A stretch of 64,000 nucleotides of DNA from an uncultured Clostridia bacterium (lineage in GTDB: Bacteria; Bacillota; Clostridia; Oscillospirales; Acutalibacteraceae), in the NCBI GenBank assembly GCA_944384835.1, contig CALWUU010000028.1:52983-116982 (forward strand), written 5' to 3'. How positions within the stretch are numbered: position 1 is the stretch's first letter; every line of letters starts with the position of its first letter. This document shows positions 8,727-18,100 of this stretch, piece by piece. A model generated the notes under the pieces. It saw only the letters and a program-made list of their open reading frames with translations, was not told the origin of the DNA and ran no database searches. The position numbers and the translations under genes were made by a program.

Positions 8727-9167
8727 CTATTTTTGATAAATTTTGCGAAAGCCGACTACGCCGTCTGTATAACCAATACGCTCATAAAAGCTGTGTGCTT
8801 CCGTTCTGAAATCTGAAGATACCAAAAATGAATAAGCGCAGCCTTTTTCTTCCGCAAATTTATCAAGAGCTTCCATCAGCATTCGTCCGACACCTTTTCC
8901 ACGTTGATCGCTGCGTACAATTACGTCTTCCACCACCAAAAAGGGATTTACCAAGCATTGACAGCAAACGCCTAACGCTGAACCTACAATTTCTCCATTT
9001 TCTTTTGCTACTGCCAAAAAGCTGCGGTCGTCCCGCTCCATTGTTTCGTATGTTTTTAAACAGCGTTCCAGAGAAGTATTAAACTCTATATGCGGCGGTA
9101 TCAACTCTTTATAAAGTTCAATTAACTGCGGCATATCTTCCTGTTTTAAAGCCTCTATCGTAATCAT
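8727..9167 (-). CDS. GNAT family N-acetyltransferase
   Basis: A 146-residue protein of the Gcn5-related acetyltransferase fold, which transfers acetyl from acetyl-CoA to an amine. The acetyl-CoA loop is visible as RSDQRGKGVGRML, preceded by the beta-4 strand VEDVIVRS, and the C-terminal SSDFRTEAHSFYERIGY segment is typical. The ATG at 9167 (MITIEALK) is chosen because GGAGG lies just upstream; a longer in-frame start has no ribosome binding site. The substrate is unknown. It lies after the aspS terminator and is probably transcribed alone. Its TAG stop is followed in frame by protein-like sequence (see the adjacent remnant). Confidence 0.8.
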   Translation of the reverse strand: MITIEALKQEDMPQLIELYKELIPPHIEFNTSLERCLKTYETMERDDRSFLAVAKENGEIVGSALGVCCQCLVNPFLVVEDVIVRSDQRGKGVGRMLMEALDKFAEEKGCAYSFLVSSDFRTEAHSFYERIGYTDGVVGFRKIYQK

Positions 9168-9225
9168 GAAATCCCTCCTGGTTTTATTGTACCATATCTT
9201 TATGTATGGCAACAGAGAAAAATAT

Positions 9226-9262
9226 AAAAATACCTCCCATAGTTACATGGAAGGTATTTTTA
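9226..9262 (-). terminator. Terminator of the hisS-aspS operon
   Basis: Minus-strand hairpin AAAAATACCTTCCAT / ATGGGAGGTATTTTT with a T-rich tail, directly after the aspS stop. Confidence 0.8.
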
Positions 9263-9265
9263 CAT

Positions 9266-11071
9266 TTAGTCTATATTTTCTTCACTCTGTTCTTGTTTGC
9301 AAATAGCAATTCCTAATTCAACCAATTGTTTTTCATCTACGGTTGAAGGAGAACTTGTCATAAGTTCACCGGAGTTTGCTACTTTCGGGAATGCAATTAC
9401 ATCACGTATGCTTTCACCGCCCAGCATCAGCATAACCAAACGGTCAAGACCAAATGCCATACCGCCGTGGGGCGGAGCACCGTAACGGAAAGCGTCTATT
9501 AAAAACCCAAAGCGTTCCTGTGCTTCTTGCTCAGTAAAGCCTAACGCTTTGAACATACGCTGCTGCAGCTCCGGATTGCTGATACGAATAGAACCGCCGC
9601 CTATCTCATTGCCGTTAAGAACCATATCATATGCTCTTGCGCATACCTTACTTGGATCTGTTTCCAGCAATTCCAGTCCGTCTTCTTTTGGTGCTGTAAA
9701 CGGATGATGCATTGCAACATAGCGGTTTTCTTCTTCGTCAAACTCGAATAACGGAAAATCTGTTACCCAAAGAAGATTTGGAGCAGAGGTATCAATCAAA
9801 TCAAAGCGTGCCGCCAGCTCACAGCGCAATGCACCCAAAGAATCGAACACCACTTTGGATTTTGGACTTGCCACTAATAACAGCACATCTCCTGTTTCCG
9901 CTCCCAAAGCCTTACGTACGGCAGTTACCTCATCCGGCGCTAAGAATTTTTCATAACTGGAGGTCTCTCCTTGTTCCGTCAGTCTGGTCCAAGCAAGACC
10001 CATAGCGCCGTATGCTTTAATCCATTCGGTTAGTTTATCAATTTCTTTACGGCTTAATTGATCGGCATGTCCTTTTAAGTTAATACCGCGCACACTGCCG
10101 CCTGCGGAAAGCGCTCCGCCAAATACTCGAAACTCCGTCCCCTGCAAAGCCTGACTTAAATCTACCAGTTCCAGACCAAAACGAAGGTCAGGTTTATCCG
10201 ATCCAAACCGTTCCATTGCTTCATGCCATGTCATTCGGCGAAATGGGGTAGGAATATCAATATCCAGTACCTTTTGATATACTTCCCTGATAAATCCCTC
10301 GCCTATTGCCATAACGGTATCTTCATCTACAAATGACATTTCCAAATCAATCTGTGTAAATTCCGGCTGGCGGTCCGCACGTAAATCTTCATCACGGAAG
10401 CAACGGGCAACCTGCATATAACGATCAAATCCTGAAAGCATCAACAGTTGTTTATATAACTGAGGAGACTGCGGCAATGCAAAAAAGTTTCCCGGGAAAA
10501 CACGGGACGGAACCAAATAATCTCTCGCGCCTTCCGGTGTGGATTTGATTAGATTCGGCGTCTCTATTTCGATAAAACCATGATTGTCAAAGTAGTCGCG
10601 GGCTGCTTTCACAATTTTATGGCGGCCGATAATTTTTTCCTGCACATCAGGACGGCGTAAATCCAAATAACGATGTTTTAACCGCAGCTCTTCTTTTACA
10701 TTGGAATTTTCTGTAATTTCAAACGGCGGTGTTTCACTCTTTGCCAAAACACGCAGTTCCGTAACAGCAATTTCCACCTCTCCTGTTGGAAGTTCCATGT
10801 TTTTTGCAGAACGCTCTTTCACAATTCCTTTTGCCGCCAATACAAATTCTGCACGAGCTGTAAATGCTTTTTCAAAAATATCCCGATCCGTACTGTCATC
10901 AAACGCAAGCTGCAAAATACCGGTTCTGTCTCTCAAATCTATAAAAATCAGTTGTCCCAAGTCACGCTGACGCTGTACCCAACCGCATACTGTTACTTCT
11001 TTTCCCACATCTGACAAACGCAATTCTCCACAATAATGGGAACGCGTGTAACCTGTCATAAACTCTGCCAT
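9266..11071 (-). CDS. aspS: Aspartyl-tRNA synthetase
   Basis: A 601-residue class II synthetase that charges tRNA-Asp (and possibly tRNA-Asn; discrimination cannot be read here). An N-terminal OB-fold anticodon-binding domain (about residues 15-105) precedes the catalytic core with motif 2 (FRDEDLRADRQPEFTQID), the bacterial GAD insertion domain in the middle and motif 3 (GGMAFGLDRLVMLMLG) near residue 555. GGAGG sits 8 nt before the ATG. It is 22 bp downstream of hisS, the common hisS-aspS operon of Firmicutes. No T-box leader is seen. Confidence 0.97.
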   Translation of the reverse strand: MAEFMTGYTRSHYCGELRLSDVGKEVTVCGWVQRQRDLGQLIFIDLRDRTGILQLAFDDSTDRDIFEKAFTARAEFVLAAKGIVKERSAKNMELPTGEVEIAVTELRVLAKSETPPFEITENSNVKEELRLKHRYLDLRRPDVQEKIIGRHKIVKAARDYFDNHGFIEIETPNLIKSTPEGARDYLVPSRVFPGNFFALPQSPQLYKQLLMLSGFDRYMQVARCFRDEDLRADRQPEFTQIDLEMSFVDEDTVMAIGEGFIREVYQKVLDIDIPTPFRRMTWHEAMERFGSDKPDLRFGLELVDLSQALQGTEFRVFGGALSAGGSVRGINLKGHADQLSRKEIDKLTEWIKAYGAMGLAWTRLTEQGETSSYEKFLAPDEVTAVRKALGAETGDVLLLVASPKSKVVFDSLGALRCELAARFDLIDTSAPNLLWVTDFPLFEFDEEENRYVAMHHPFTAPKEDGLELLETDPSKVCARAYDMVLNGNEIGGGSIRISNPELQQRMFKALGFTEQEAQERFGFLIDAFRYGAPPHGGMAFGLDRLVMLMLGGESIRDVIAFPKVANSGELMTSSPSTVDEKQLVELGIAICKQEQSEENID

Positions 11072-11093
11072 AAACTAGCCTCCGATTTTTCCA

Positions 11094-12443
11094 CTATTCT
11101 TTTTCAAATTGTTCAAAACTTTCGAAATCAATGGACAACTCATCCATATTCAATGCCATAATATTCTCTGCCTGTGCTGCGGCCGCAACAAACTCAGTTA
11201 AAAAGGTATCTCCCAAAGAGACAGGCGTCTTTTCTCCTGTTTTCATATTCTTTAACTCTGCCTGATTGTTTTTCAGCTCATCATCGCCTAAAACCAAGGT
11301 AAACATCGCGCCAATTTTATCCGCATATTTCATTTGTGCTTTTAAGCTGCGGTCACACATATCGCATTCCGCTTTTATGGAAGCCTGATGCAGCATATTT
11401 GTAAAAGCAAACGCCTTTACTTGCGCTTGTTTTCCCAAAGAAGCAATGTACAATTCGCAAACAGGCGGTTCAGGAAGATGAATTCCTTGTGCCTGCATAA
11501 TCAGCAGCAAACGTTCCATACCCACGGCAAAGCCCAGCGCCGGTGTTTGCGCACCGCCCATTTGCTTTACCAAACCATCATAACGTCCGCCGCCGCACAC
11601 TGTGCTCTGCGCGCCTAAATCATTGGAAATGAATTCAAACACGGTACGCGTATAATAATCCAAACCGCGCACAATACGTGGATTTACCGTATATTCGATT
11701 TCCGCTGCGTCCAAATATTCTTGTACTGCCTCAAAATGCTCTGCACATTCCTGACACAAGTAATCCTTCATAACAGGAGCGTTTTTGGTAATTTCTCCGC
11801 AGGATGGCGTTTTACAGTCTAAAATACGCATTGGATTTTTATCCAAACGCTCTAAGCAAGTATCGCATAACTCTGCTTTTGAAGCTTCCAAAAATGCTTT
11901 TAAGGCTGCATGATATTTTGCACGGCATTCCGGACAGCCAATGGAGTTGATTTCTAGGGAAAGATTTCTAATACCCAAACGTTCAAAAATACTATGTGCC
12001 AACGCAATCAATTCTGCATCTGCCACAGGAGCTGCAGCGCCGAACGCTTCACAGCCAAATTGGTGGAACTCCCGTTGTCTGCCTTCCTGTGTATTTTCAT
12101 ACCGATAGCAAGAAATCAAATAATAGAATTTTTGCGGAACACCTTCGTTGATCAGCGCATGTTCCAGCAAGGCACGCACCACTCCCGCAGTTCCTTCCGG
12201 ACGAAGACTAATGGAACGGTTGCCCTTGTCCAAAAAAGTATACATCTCTTTTTGAACAACGTCTGTTGTATCTCCAACAGAACGCTCAAATAGTTCCGTA
12301 CGTTCAAATACAGGAGTGCGAATTTCCTCAAAGCCATGAATTGACGCCTCATCACGCATAACGTCTTCTACCAATTGCCAAGTACTGCTGTCTTTTGGCA
12401 AAATATCCTTGGTTCCTTTTGGTGCTTGCATATTCGCAGCCAT
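11094..12443 (-). CDS. hisS: Histidyl-tRNA synthetase
   Basis: A 449-residue class II synthetase charging tRNA-His in the cytoplasm. It shows motif 1 near the N-terminus (GFEEIRTPVFERTELF), motif 2 (CYRYENTQEGRQREFHQFGCE), the histidine-binding loop RGLDYYTRTVFEF, motif 3 (ALGFAVGMERLL) and a C-terminal anticodon-binding domain. It also has a CxxC...CxxC pair around residues 190-230, a variant cysteine-rich insertion seen in some clostridial HisRS. Transcription probably begins at the repeat-type promoter at 12494-12522, with aspS downstream. Confidence 0.96.
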   Translation of the reverse strand: MAANMQAPKGTKDILPKDSSTWQLVEDVMRDEASIHGFEEIRTPVFERTELFERSVGDTTDVVQKEMYTFLDKGNRSISLRPEGTAGVVRALLEHALINEGVPQKFYYLISCYRYENTQEGRQREFHQFGCEAFGAAAPVADAELIALAHSIFERLGIRNLSLEINSIGCPECRAKYHAALKAFLEASKAELCDTCLERLDKNPMRILDCKTPSCGEITKNAPVMKDYLCQECAEHFEAVQEYLDAAEIEYTVNPRIVRGLDYYTRTVFEFISNDLGAQSTVCGGGRYDGLVKQMGGAQTPALGFAVGMERLLLIMQAQGIHLPEPPVCELYIASLGKQAQVKAFAFTNMLHQASIKAECDMCDRSLKAQMKYADKIGAMFTLVLGDDELKNNQAELKNMKTGEKTPVSLGDTFLTEFVAAAAQAENIMALNMDELSIDFESFEQFEKE

Positions 12444-12489
12444 ATGATTCTCTCCTCATTTATATATAAATTCTATAACAGTTTATTTG

Positions 12490-12700
12490 AAATATTATAG
12501 CATATAAAAAATTGCGTTGCAATTTTTAACTGATATTTGCTTATTTGCTGAAATGTTCTTTTTGCAGTCAAAATTGTTATTTTGCTAATGTTACAACGTT
12601 CTGGTTAACGAGCAAAATCTTGAAAATTCAAAGTTATTCTTTTGAATTTTTTTGCTGATTGCTGCTGAGTTATGATAGCATATAAAAATTGACTTGCTGT
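12490..12700 (-). repeat. Dispersed intergenic element carrying tandem promoters, hisS copy
   Basis: Read on the minus strand, TTGCAA, 17 bp, TATAAT (12499-12494) forms the hisS promoter, with the -35 inside an AAATTGC/GCAATTT inverted repeat. A 28-bp segment (12538-12511) is identical to 49176-49203 upstream of mnmG. The flanks also align: CCAGAACGTTGTAAC here against CCAGAACCTTGTAAC there, and AATTTTGACTG in both. A degenerate second -10 (TATATGCTATCATAA) lies near 12670-12690. The 399-bp interval 12444-12842 otherwise contains only the protease terminator. Confidence 0.6.
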
Positions 12701-12782
12701 TTACGGAAAGCTGTAAGACAGGTTTTTCCTTGAAAATTTTGCCATAAAAAATCCGGTTTCATATGATAAGACCAAACAACGC

Positions 12783-12822
12783 AAAACAGGAATATATCCG
12801 TTATGGACATATCCCTGTTTTA
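12783..12822 (-). terminator. Terminator of the M6 protease gene
   Basis: Stem AAAACAGG-ATAT-TCC / GGATAT-T-CCTGTTTT with an ATAA-type loop, just past the protease stop on the minus strand. Confidence 0.75.
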
Positions 12823-12842
12823 GTCATCAAGAATTCAGTTGA

Positions 12843-15800
12843 TTATTGATTTTCTTTTTGTTTGCCTTTTATTCTTATAGCTGCAATAAGCACAACACCA
12901 CAAACAGATAGAATCATAATTGCCGTTATACTCCACAAGGCGGTCGTATCGCCTGTTTGCACATTACCGGTCATATTATTTTGTTGTTGATTTGTTCCGT
13001 CGGCATTGGACATTTGTCCGCCGCTTGGAGTACTGCTTTGGCCGTTATTTCCAGCGCCTGTTTGCGGTTGGTCAGGTGTTGTCTGACTTCCTTGTTGATT
13101 TTCCTGTTGTAATTGTTTTGCCTGTTCTGTTGTATTTAAAACAGACAATGCCTCATTAAAGGTAAGATTTGGATTTGCAAGCATTTGCTGTGCTGTTTGA
13201 ACTGCAGTTTCAATTTGAATACGATTTTCATTGGAATACGTATTATATTGCAACATATTCTGCAGTTCAGTAATATCTGATTGTATTTGTGCTTTTTGCT
13301 CATCTGTGGCTTTTCTTACTGCTTCCAGCTGTTGTCTTGCTGCTGCAAGCGCATTTACTGCAGACTGATATTCCGCATTTGTTGTTGCATTTGCAAGAAG
13401 ATTCTGGGCATTGGCAAGCTGTGCAATGAAGGAATCTTTCTCAGCACCGTCTAAATATTGTGTTAAGTCGATACCATTGGAGAGGGTTATCTCTTGCTGC
13501 AATCCAGTGGAATCTAACAGCACCATAGTCTGCGCCGCTGTTTTCAATTCCTGCAATACTGTTGAAATGCGGTCCAACGCTGAAATCGGGTCTTGCAAAA
13601 TTTGCTGTGCTTCGGCTTTTTTAGCTTCAAAACCAGCAGTTGTGCTTGTATCATACAAGCTTAAATCTGTAGAAATCAAGGATTGCATCTCATTTAACGC
13701 GTCTGTATACGTAAAGTTTTGCAGTGCTTGATTCAAAGCGTCATATGCTTTGTTTAAATCTGCATCTGCAGCATTGCCCTGTCCTAAGTTCAGCTGTGCC
13801 TCAGCTTCCAGCATAGCAGAGTCCAATGCTTGAATAAAAGCCTCAGGTGCATTTTGATACAAACCGTTGTTAATTGCATCTTGTGCCTCTGTGTATTTAT
13901 TTTGTAAGCGTACAAAGGCATTTGGAGAAACCGTAACATCTATTGTCGCGGTATAAGAACTATTTCTTGTTAATGCTGCGCTGACGGTAATTTGTGTTGT
14001 TCCCTGTTTTATGCCTGTAATATTACCGCTTTGATCCACCGCTGCAATTGTACTGTCCGCACTGCTCCATGTGAATATTGCACGGTCTGTTGTATCGGCA
14101 GGCAATAAGCTTGCAGTAACTGTTTTGATTTCTCCTTCTAATAAATTCACTTGATAATCGCTTACTTCAATGGAAGTAGACGGAACGATAACCGTTACGG
14201 TACAGGTACTCTGCAAACCGTTTGATGTCGTTGCTGTTATAACAGCTGTTCCTGCACCTTGCGCAGTTACCACACCGTTTGCATCCACCGCAGCCACTGC
14301 AGGGTTGTCACTGTTCCATGTAATGGTTTTATCTTCCGTTGTATCAGCGGGAGTTATGGCTGCTGTCAAGGTTTGTGTCTTTCCTTTTTCCAAGGTCAGT
14401 GTATCAGGTGTGACTGTTACCCCTGTGATTGGGACTGTTACTGTAACATTGCAGGTGCTTGTTAAACCGTTTGCCGTTGTCGCCGTAATAACAGCTGTTC
14501 CTGCACCTTGCGCAGTTACCACACCGTTTTCGTTTACAGTTGCAACAGTCTCATCGTTGCTGCTCCATGTAATGGTTTTGTCCTCCGTTGTATCGGCAGG
14601 GGTTATGGCTGCTGTCAAGGTTTGCGTCTTTCCTTTTTCCAAGGTCAGCGTATCAGGCGTTACTGTTACTCCTGTAATTGGCTTATTAGGTGTGCTGGTA
14701 TCTGTTACTTGAATTTGAGTAGCTAAAGACATTTGATGTATGCCTACTATAACATTTGTATTCAATGTTGTAGTTCCTACTTTTAACCCGGAAACAAGTT
14801 GTGTCTGCGCATTATAATCAGCAATATCATAATTTTCCAGTCTAACCACTGCTCTCGGTGCAACTAAAGCTGGTTTTGTAACGATATCTAAGTAATATTC
14901 ATTCGTTCCTCCAAGATCAAGAGATATAGATTCAGGAGTTTGGTAGCCTGTAATATCTGTAACATCTCCACTGCCGGAGGCAGCATTGTGTCCGGTAGCT
15001 CTCATATCATATACACAATTTGTAAAGGTAGGAGAAACGTCAATGGATAAATCACTGCCATAAAATCCTCCTGAGCTTCCGGCAGCACTGACTGCTACCT
15101 GTCCATTGGCAAAGCTGTTCTGCACCGTGCCTCCTGTGGTAATACCGATAAAACCGCCTACGCTGGATCCGTCTGAAACATTGGCGCTGGTATAGCAATT
15201 ATTAATGTTTGCGCCATCTCCCATATATCCTACAAATCCACCGATTCGTGCCCTGCTTCCTCCTGTAACTGAGCCTGAAGTGATTCCCACATTTTCAATA
15301 GTACCGCCTGAAATTTGACCGGCTAGTCCGCCGATATTTCCAGTCGTACCAGTATCAGTTACCTGAAGATTTGAAATCGTTAAATTAGAAATAGAACCTC
15401 CTGTAATGGTGGCAAATAAACCTGTATAGCCTCCGGAACCGTTTACCGTAATGTTGGATAATGTTTTTCCATTACCGTCAACAACACCTGTAAAGTTGGT
15501 GATAGGCGTCTGTGTTGTACCGGAAAAATCAATATCTTTCATAATCTTTACATGTTTATCATCCCGAACCAAACGATTCCAGTCGTCTACGGAAGAAATC
15601 AAGTAAGGATCCTGTTCTGTACCGCTGCCCTGTACATCAGGAATTGTTACATTTAAAGTAATAGAATTTGCGTCTGACGCCGTTACTTCCAGCTTAATAC
15701 CGCTGTTTTCACCATTGCTGTAATATAAAGTGTCTTTATCCCAAGCGGAAGAAGCCGATGACAATTCTTTGCCGTATGTATTATTTACGGTAGGCAATAC

Positions 15801-17228
15801 AACGGCATCTGTCAAAGTTCCCTGCGCGGCGCCCAAGCTGGGTTCATTCGGGCGGAATACAAAAACATAATCGCCCCGTCCGTCTGTACCTCCGTTAATA
15901 TTGGAAGATAAATCTGTATTGACACGATAAATAATGAATCCATCACTGCGTCCGGTAGAGGCTACTGCATTCTGTTTTTCGTAGAATTCCACCACAAAGT
16001 ATTCTGTATCGCTTGTTGGTGAAAAGATTTTATACGAAACTACCTCGTTTGGATCCGTATACTGGGGTCTGTTGATTGTAATGGAGCCGCTTGAAGTTAT
16101 TTCAGGTATTCCGCTGCCCCATCTTAACGTCTCACGCGACAGCAAGCTAAGGGTTGGCTGCGGATAATCTCCGTTATTGGAGGCCATAATGTCATAAAAA
16201 CCTACCGGGTCTCCTTGATTGCTGCTGCGGTATAAATCCGGCAAACCAAGCGTGTGCAAATATTCATGGTGAATAACAGAATAGCTTGCGCGGCGCAGTT
16301 TTAGCTGATCCACTGTAACAGAAGGGTTAAAAGCTCTTTCGTGCGAAAAAATACCTCCCGCGCTTGAAGAATTGCGAGCATTATTCAGATTATAGGAGCC
16401 AACTCTTTTACCTGCAATCTGCGTGCTGAACGAACCGTCTGCTTTGTGGGACCACAATAAATCCTGCCATACAATGGCATCCCCTTCTGAAACGGAAGAT
16501 TTACCTTCTACAAAAAAGCTGATTGCGTCAATATATCCGTCGCCGTCTGTATCTAAATCAGCACCGCTGAACTGATTTTCTATAGAAGATTTTGCCGCTT
16601 GCAGCACTTCTTCCAGCAACTCTTTTTCTCTTGCCGCCTGTTCAGCAGAATTTGAATAGCCGTCCGGATTAGAAGCGGTTTTTCTCATATAATAGGTACG
16701 TGGTTTTTGAGAAACATGGGAAACCGTTTTGCCTGAACTGTCCTTTGGGAAAAAGGAGGTGGTCATATTGATTTTCTGATAGCTGTATTTGCTTAAATAC
16801 TCTTTTAACGAGATTACATCTACTTCTCCGGAGTTGAGTATATTCTTTCCGCCGCTGTTCATTACCATATCGGCAGCTTTCAAAGTAAATTCGTCATCCA
16901 AACTGATGTCTTGCATATCTGCATCTGGAAACTCAATGAAAATTGCCAGATATTGAAAGTCAGTCGTTGTATTGGCAGACGCTGCACGGCTTGCACGATT
17001 GGTACGGAGCAGCGGTTGATTATCTGTAATCTTGTCCCAGCCATACATTTCCGTGTAGTCTTCCAAATGAACTTCATTTTGCACTGCATTTTGTGTTTGT
17101 GCCGTTGAAGTTTCCTGCGGTTCTTCTTGTGCATGTATCATGTTTTGAACAGGTACAAGCATACATACGAAAGTAAGAACCAGAGTAAGGGCAATAGAAC
17201 TTCTTGCTTTTGTTCCAAATTTTTTCAT
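12843..17228 (-). CDS. Secreted, wall-anchored M6-family metalloprotease with GLUG and Ig-like repeats
   Basis: A 1461-residue surface protein. It has a signal peptide (about 1-33), an M6 (immune inhibitor A-type) catalytic domain with the zinc motif HEYLH at 321-325 (in HHEYLHTLGLPDLY), a band of GLUG-type Gly-rich repeats at about 600-760, and three bacterial Ig-like (BIG2) domains at about 848-1100. Two of these are nearly identical and match at DNA level with a 249-bp period. A helical FIVAR-like region follows at about 1110-1390, then a Gln/Asn/Ser-rich linker and a C-terminal sortase-type signal (NVQTGD near 1423, hydrophobic segment, KGKQKENQ tail). It is expected to degrade host or mucosal proteins while anchored to the wall. 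The start has GGAGAG upstream and a promoter TTGTAA-17-TATAAT (17297-17269, minus). It is divergent from the tetR gene. Confidence 0.88.
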   Translation of the reverse strand: MKKFGTKARSSIALTLVLTFVCMLVPVQNMIHAQEEPQETSTAQTQNAVQNEVHLEDYTEMYGWDKITDNQPLLRTNRASRAASANTTTDFQYLAIFIEFPDADMQDISLDDEFTLKAADMVMNSGGKNILNSGEVDVISLKEYLSKYSYQKINMTTSFFPKDSSGKTVSHVSQKPRTYYMRKTASNPDGYSNSAEQAAREKELLEEVLQAAKSSIENQFSGADLDTDGDGYIDAISFFVEGKSSVSEGDAIVWQDLLWSHKADGSFSTQIAGKRVGSYNLNNARNSSSAGGIFSHERAFNPSVTVDQLKLRRASYSVIHHEYLHTLGLPDLYRSSNQGDPVGFYDIMASNNGDYPQPTLSLLSRETLRWGSGIPEITSSGSITINRPQYTDPNEVVSYKIFSPTSDTEYFVVEFYEKQNAVASTGRSDGFIIYRVNTDLSSNINGGTDGRGDYVFVFRPNEPSLGAAQGTLTDAVVLPTVNNTYGKELSSASSAWDKDTLYYSNGENSGIKLEVTASDANSITLNVTIPDVQGSGTEQDPYLISSVDDWNRLVRDDKHVKIMKDIDFSGTTQTPITNFTGVVDGNGKTLSNITVNGSGGYTGLFATITGGSISNLTISNLQVTDTGTTGNIGGLAGQISGGTIENVGITSGSVTGGSRARIGGFVGYMGDGANINNCYTSANVSDGSSVGGFIGITTGGTVQNSFANGQVAVSAAGSSGGFYGSDLSIDVSPTFTNCVYDMRATGHNAASGSGDVTDITGYQTPESISLDLGGTNEYYLDIVTKPALVAPRAVVRLENYDIADYNAQTQLVSGLKVGTTTLNTNVIVGIHQMSLATQIQVTDTSTPNKPITGVTVTPDTLTLEKGKTQTLTAAITPADTTEDKTITWSSNDETVATVNENGVVTAQGAGTAVITATTANGLTSTCNVTVTVPITGVTVTPDTLTLEKGKTQTLTAAITPADTTEDKTITWNSDNPAVAAVDANGVVTAQGAGTAVITATTSNGLQSTCTVTVIVPSTSIEVSDYQVNLLEGEIKTVTASLLPADTTDRAIFTWSSADSTIAAVDQSGNITGIKQGTTQITVSAALTRNSSYTATIDVTVSPNAFVRLQNKYTEAQDAINNGLYQNAPEAFIQALDSAMLEAEAQLNLGQGNAADADLNKAYDALNQALQNFTYTDALNEMQSLISTDLSLYDTSTTAGFEAKKAEAQQILQDPISALDRISTVLQELKTAAQTMVLLDSTGLQQEITLSNGIDLTQYLDGAEKDSFIAQLANAQNLLANATTNAEYQSAVNALAAARQQLEAVRKATDEQKAQIQSDITELQNMLQYNTYSNENRIQIETAVQTAQQMLANPNLTFNEALSVLNTTEQAKQLQQENQQGSQTTPDQPQTGAGNNGQSSTPSGGQMSNADGTNQQQNNMTGNVQTGDTTALWSITAIMILSVCGVVLIAAIRIKGKQKENQ
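14180..14680. repeat. Tandem 249-bp repeat encoding two BIG2 domains
   Basis: Two adjacent units with a period of 249 bp (83 codons): for example ACAGCTGTTCCTGCACCTTG starts at 14241 and again at 14490. They encode near-identical Ig-like domains in the M6 protease. The high identity suggests recent duplication or ongoing gene conversion. Confidence 0.8.
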
Positions 17229-17388
17229 ATATTCTCTCCTTTTCTTAAATATTTTAAATGATGGTTTTATTATACTATATTTTGAAGCAAATTACAATAA
17301 ATTCCTATAAATTTGATATGAAAGTAATAGTTTTATTTTTCAATTTGTTCCAATGCGCAATGTTATTCGTTTATTTACAAAATCTTTC

Positions 17389-17441
17389 TTGACTTCTGAC
17401 ACTGTGTCAAATATAATATAACAACACTGACACTATGTCAG
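17389..17441 (+). promoter_or_regulatory. tetR promoter with two palindromic operators
   Basis: Promoter TTGACT (17389-17394), 17 bp, TATAAT (17412-17417). A perfect palindrome TGACACTGTGTCA (17397-17409) fills the spacer, and CTGACA-CTA-TGTCAG (17427-17441) lies downstream of the start site. The centres are 31 bp apart, about three helical turns. The layout fits autorepression by the TetR protein encoded just downstream. Confidence 0.75.
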
Positions 17442-17476
17442 AATTTTGTGTGTTTCAGGAAAGGATAAACCATTCT

Positions 17477-18100
17477 ATGCCGTCAAAAACATTTTTCAAC
17501 TTACCGCCTGAAAAACAATCTGTCATTTTATCCGCGGCCAAAAAAGAGTTTGCCCGTGCACCATTTGAACAAACATCTTTTATGAATATCGCAAAAGAAG
17601 CAGGAATTTCACGCAGTAATTTATACAATTACTTTTTCAGTAAACAAGAACTTCTTTCGTATTTGCTGGAAAATTTTAAAGCAAGCATTATCTCTGTTAT
17701 AAAGGAAAGTTTAAAAAAATCTCAAGGGGATATTTTCCAGCTATTTGACGATATTTTTACATATATGTTAGAGTACGGCTTTTCAAAAGAAAATTTCGGT
17801 CTTTTTCGTTCTATACTGAGCAATCAGCGTTTTACAGACCAAGACCAAATGTTTCTGACTTTTCATCAGCGTAATGAATGTATTGCTGAATTCTTTCATT
17901 ATGAGTCCTTTCAATTGCAGCATATAAATGCAAATTCTAAAGAAGATCTCCAAAGCATTTTAGAAATATTAACAGGGATCACAATAAAATCTGCGATTGA
18001 TGTATATAATCATCCGAAAGAAAAAGAGCAGTTCGTCAAATATTATCATAATAAAATCAACTTGGTAAAATACGGTATTTTAAAAAAGGAGGACAAGTAG
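17477..18100 (+). CDS. TetR/AcrR family transcriptional regulator
   Basis: A 207-residue regulator. Its N-terminal TetR helix-turn-helix is at about residues 5-50 (FMNIAKEAGISRSNLYNYFFSKQELL), followed by a variable all-helical ligand domain. The ATG at 17477 (MPSKTFF) is preferred because GGAAAGGA precedes it; the upstream ATG 17435 falls inside the second operator palindrome and has no ribosome binding site. The stop codon abuts the ABC exporter start, so the two are co-transcribed and the likely role is control of that exporter. The ligand is unknown. Confidence 0.88.
   Translation: MPSKTFFNLPPEKQSVILSAAKKEFARAPFEQTSFMNIAKEAGISRSNLYNYFFSKQELLSYLLENFKASIISVIKESLKKSQGDIFQLFDDIFTYMLEYGFSKENFGLFRSILSNQRFTDQDQMFLTFHQRNECIAEFFHYESFQLQHINANSKEDLQSILEILTGITIKSAIDVYNHPKEKEQFVKYYHNKINLVKYGILKKEDK

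Noticed and set aside
12444..12842. Possible T-box leader for hisS-aspS
   Set aside because: No AGGGTGGNACCGCG-type motif or adjacent terminator lies on the minus strand before hisS; the region is explained by the repeat-type promoters.
14180..14680. Tandem repeats considered as a CRISPR array or satellite
   Set aside because: The 249-bp period keeps the reading frame and encodes Ig-like domains; there are no short repeats with unique spacers.
14170..14712. A 180-residue open frame on the plus strand opposite the M6 protease
   Set aside because: It is the antisense of the two BIG2 repeats; its length comes from their biased codon composition. It has no ribosome binding site.
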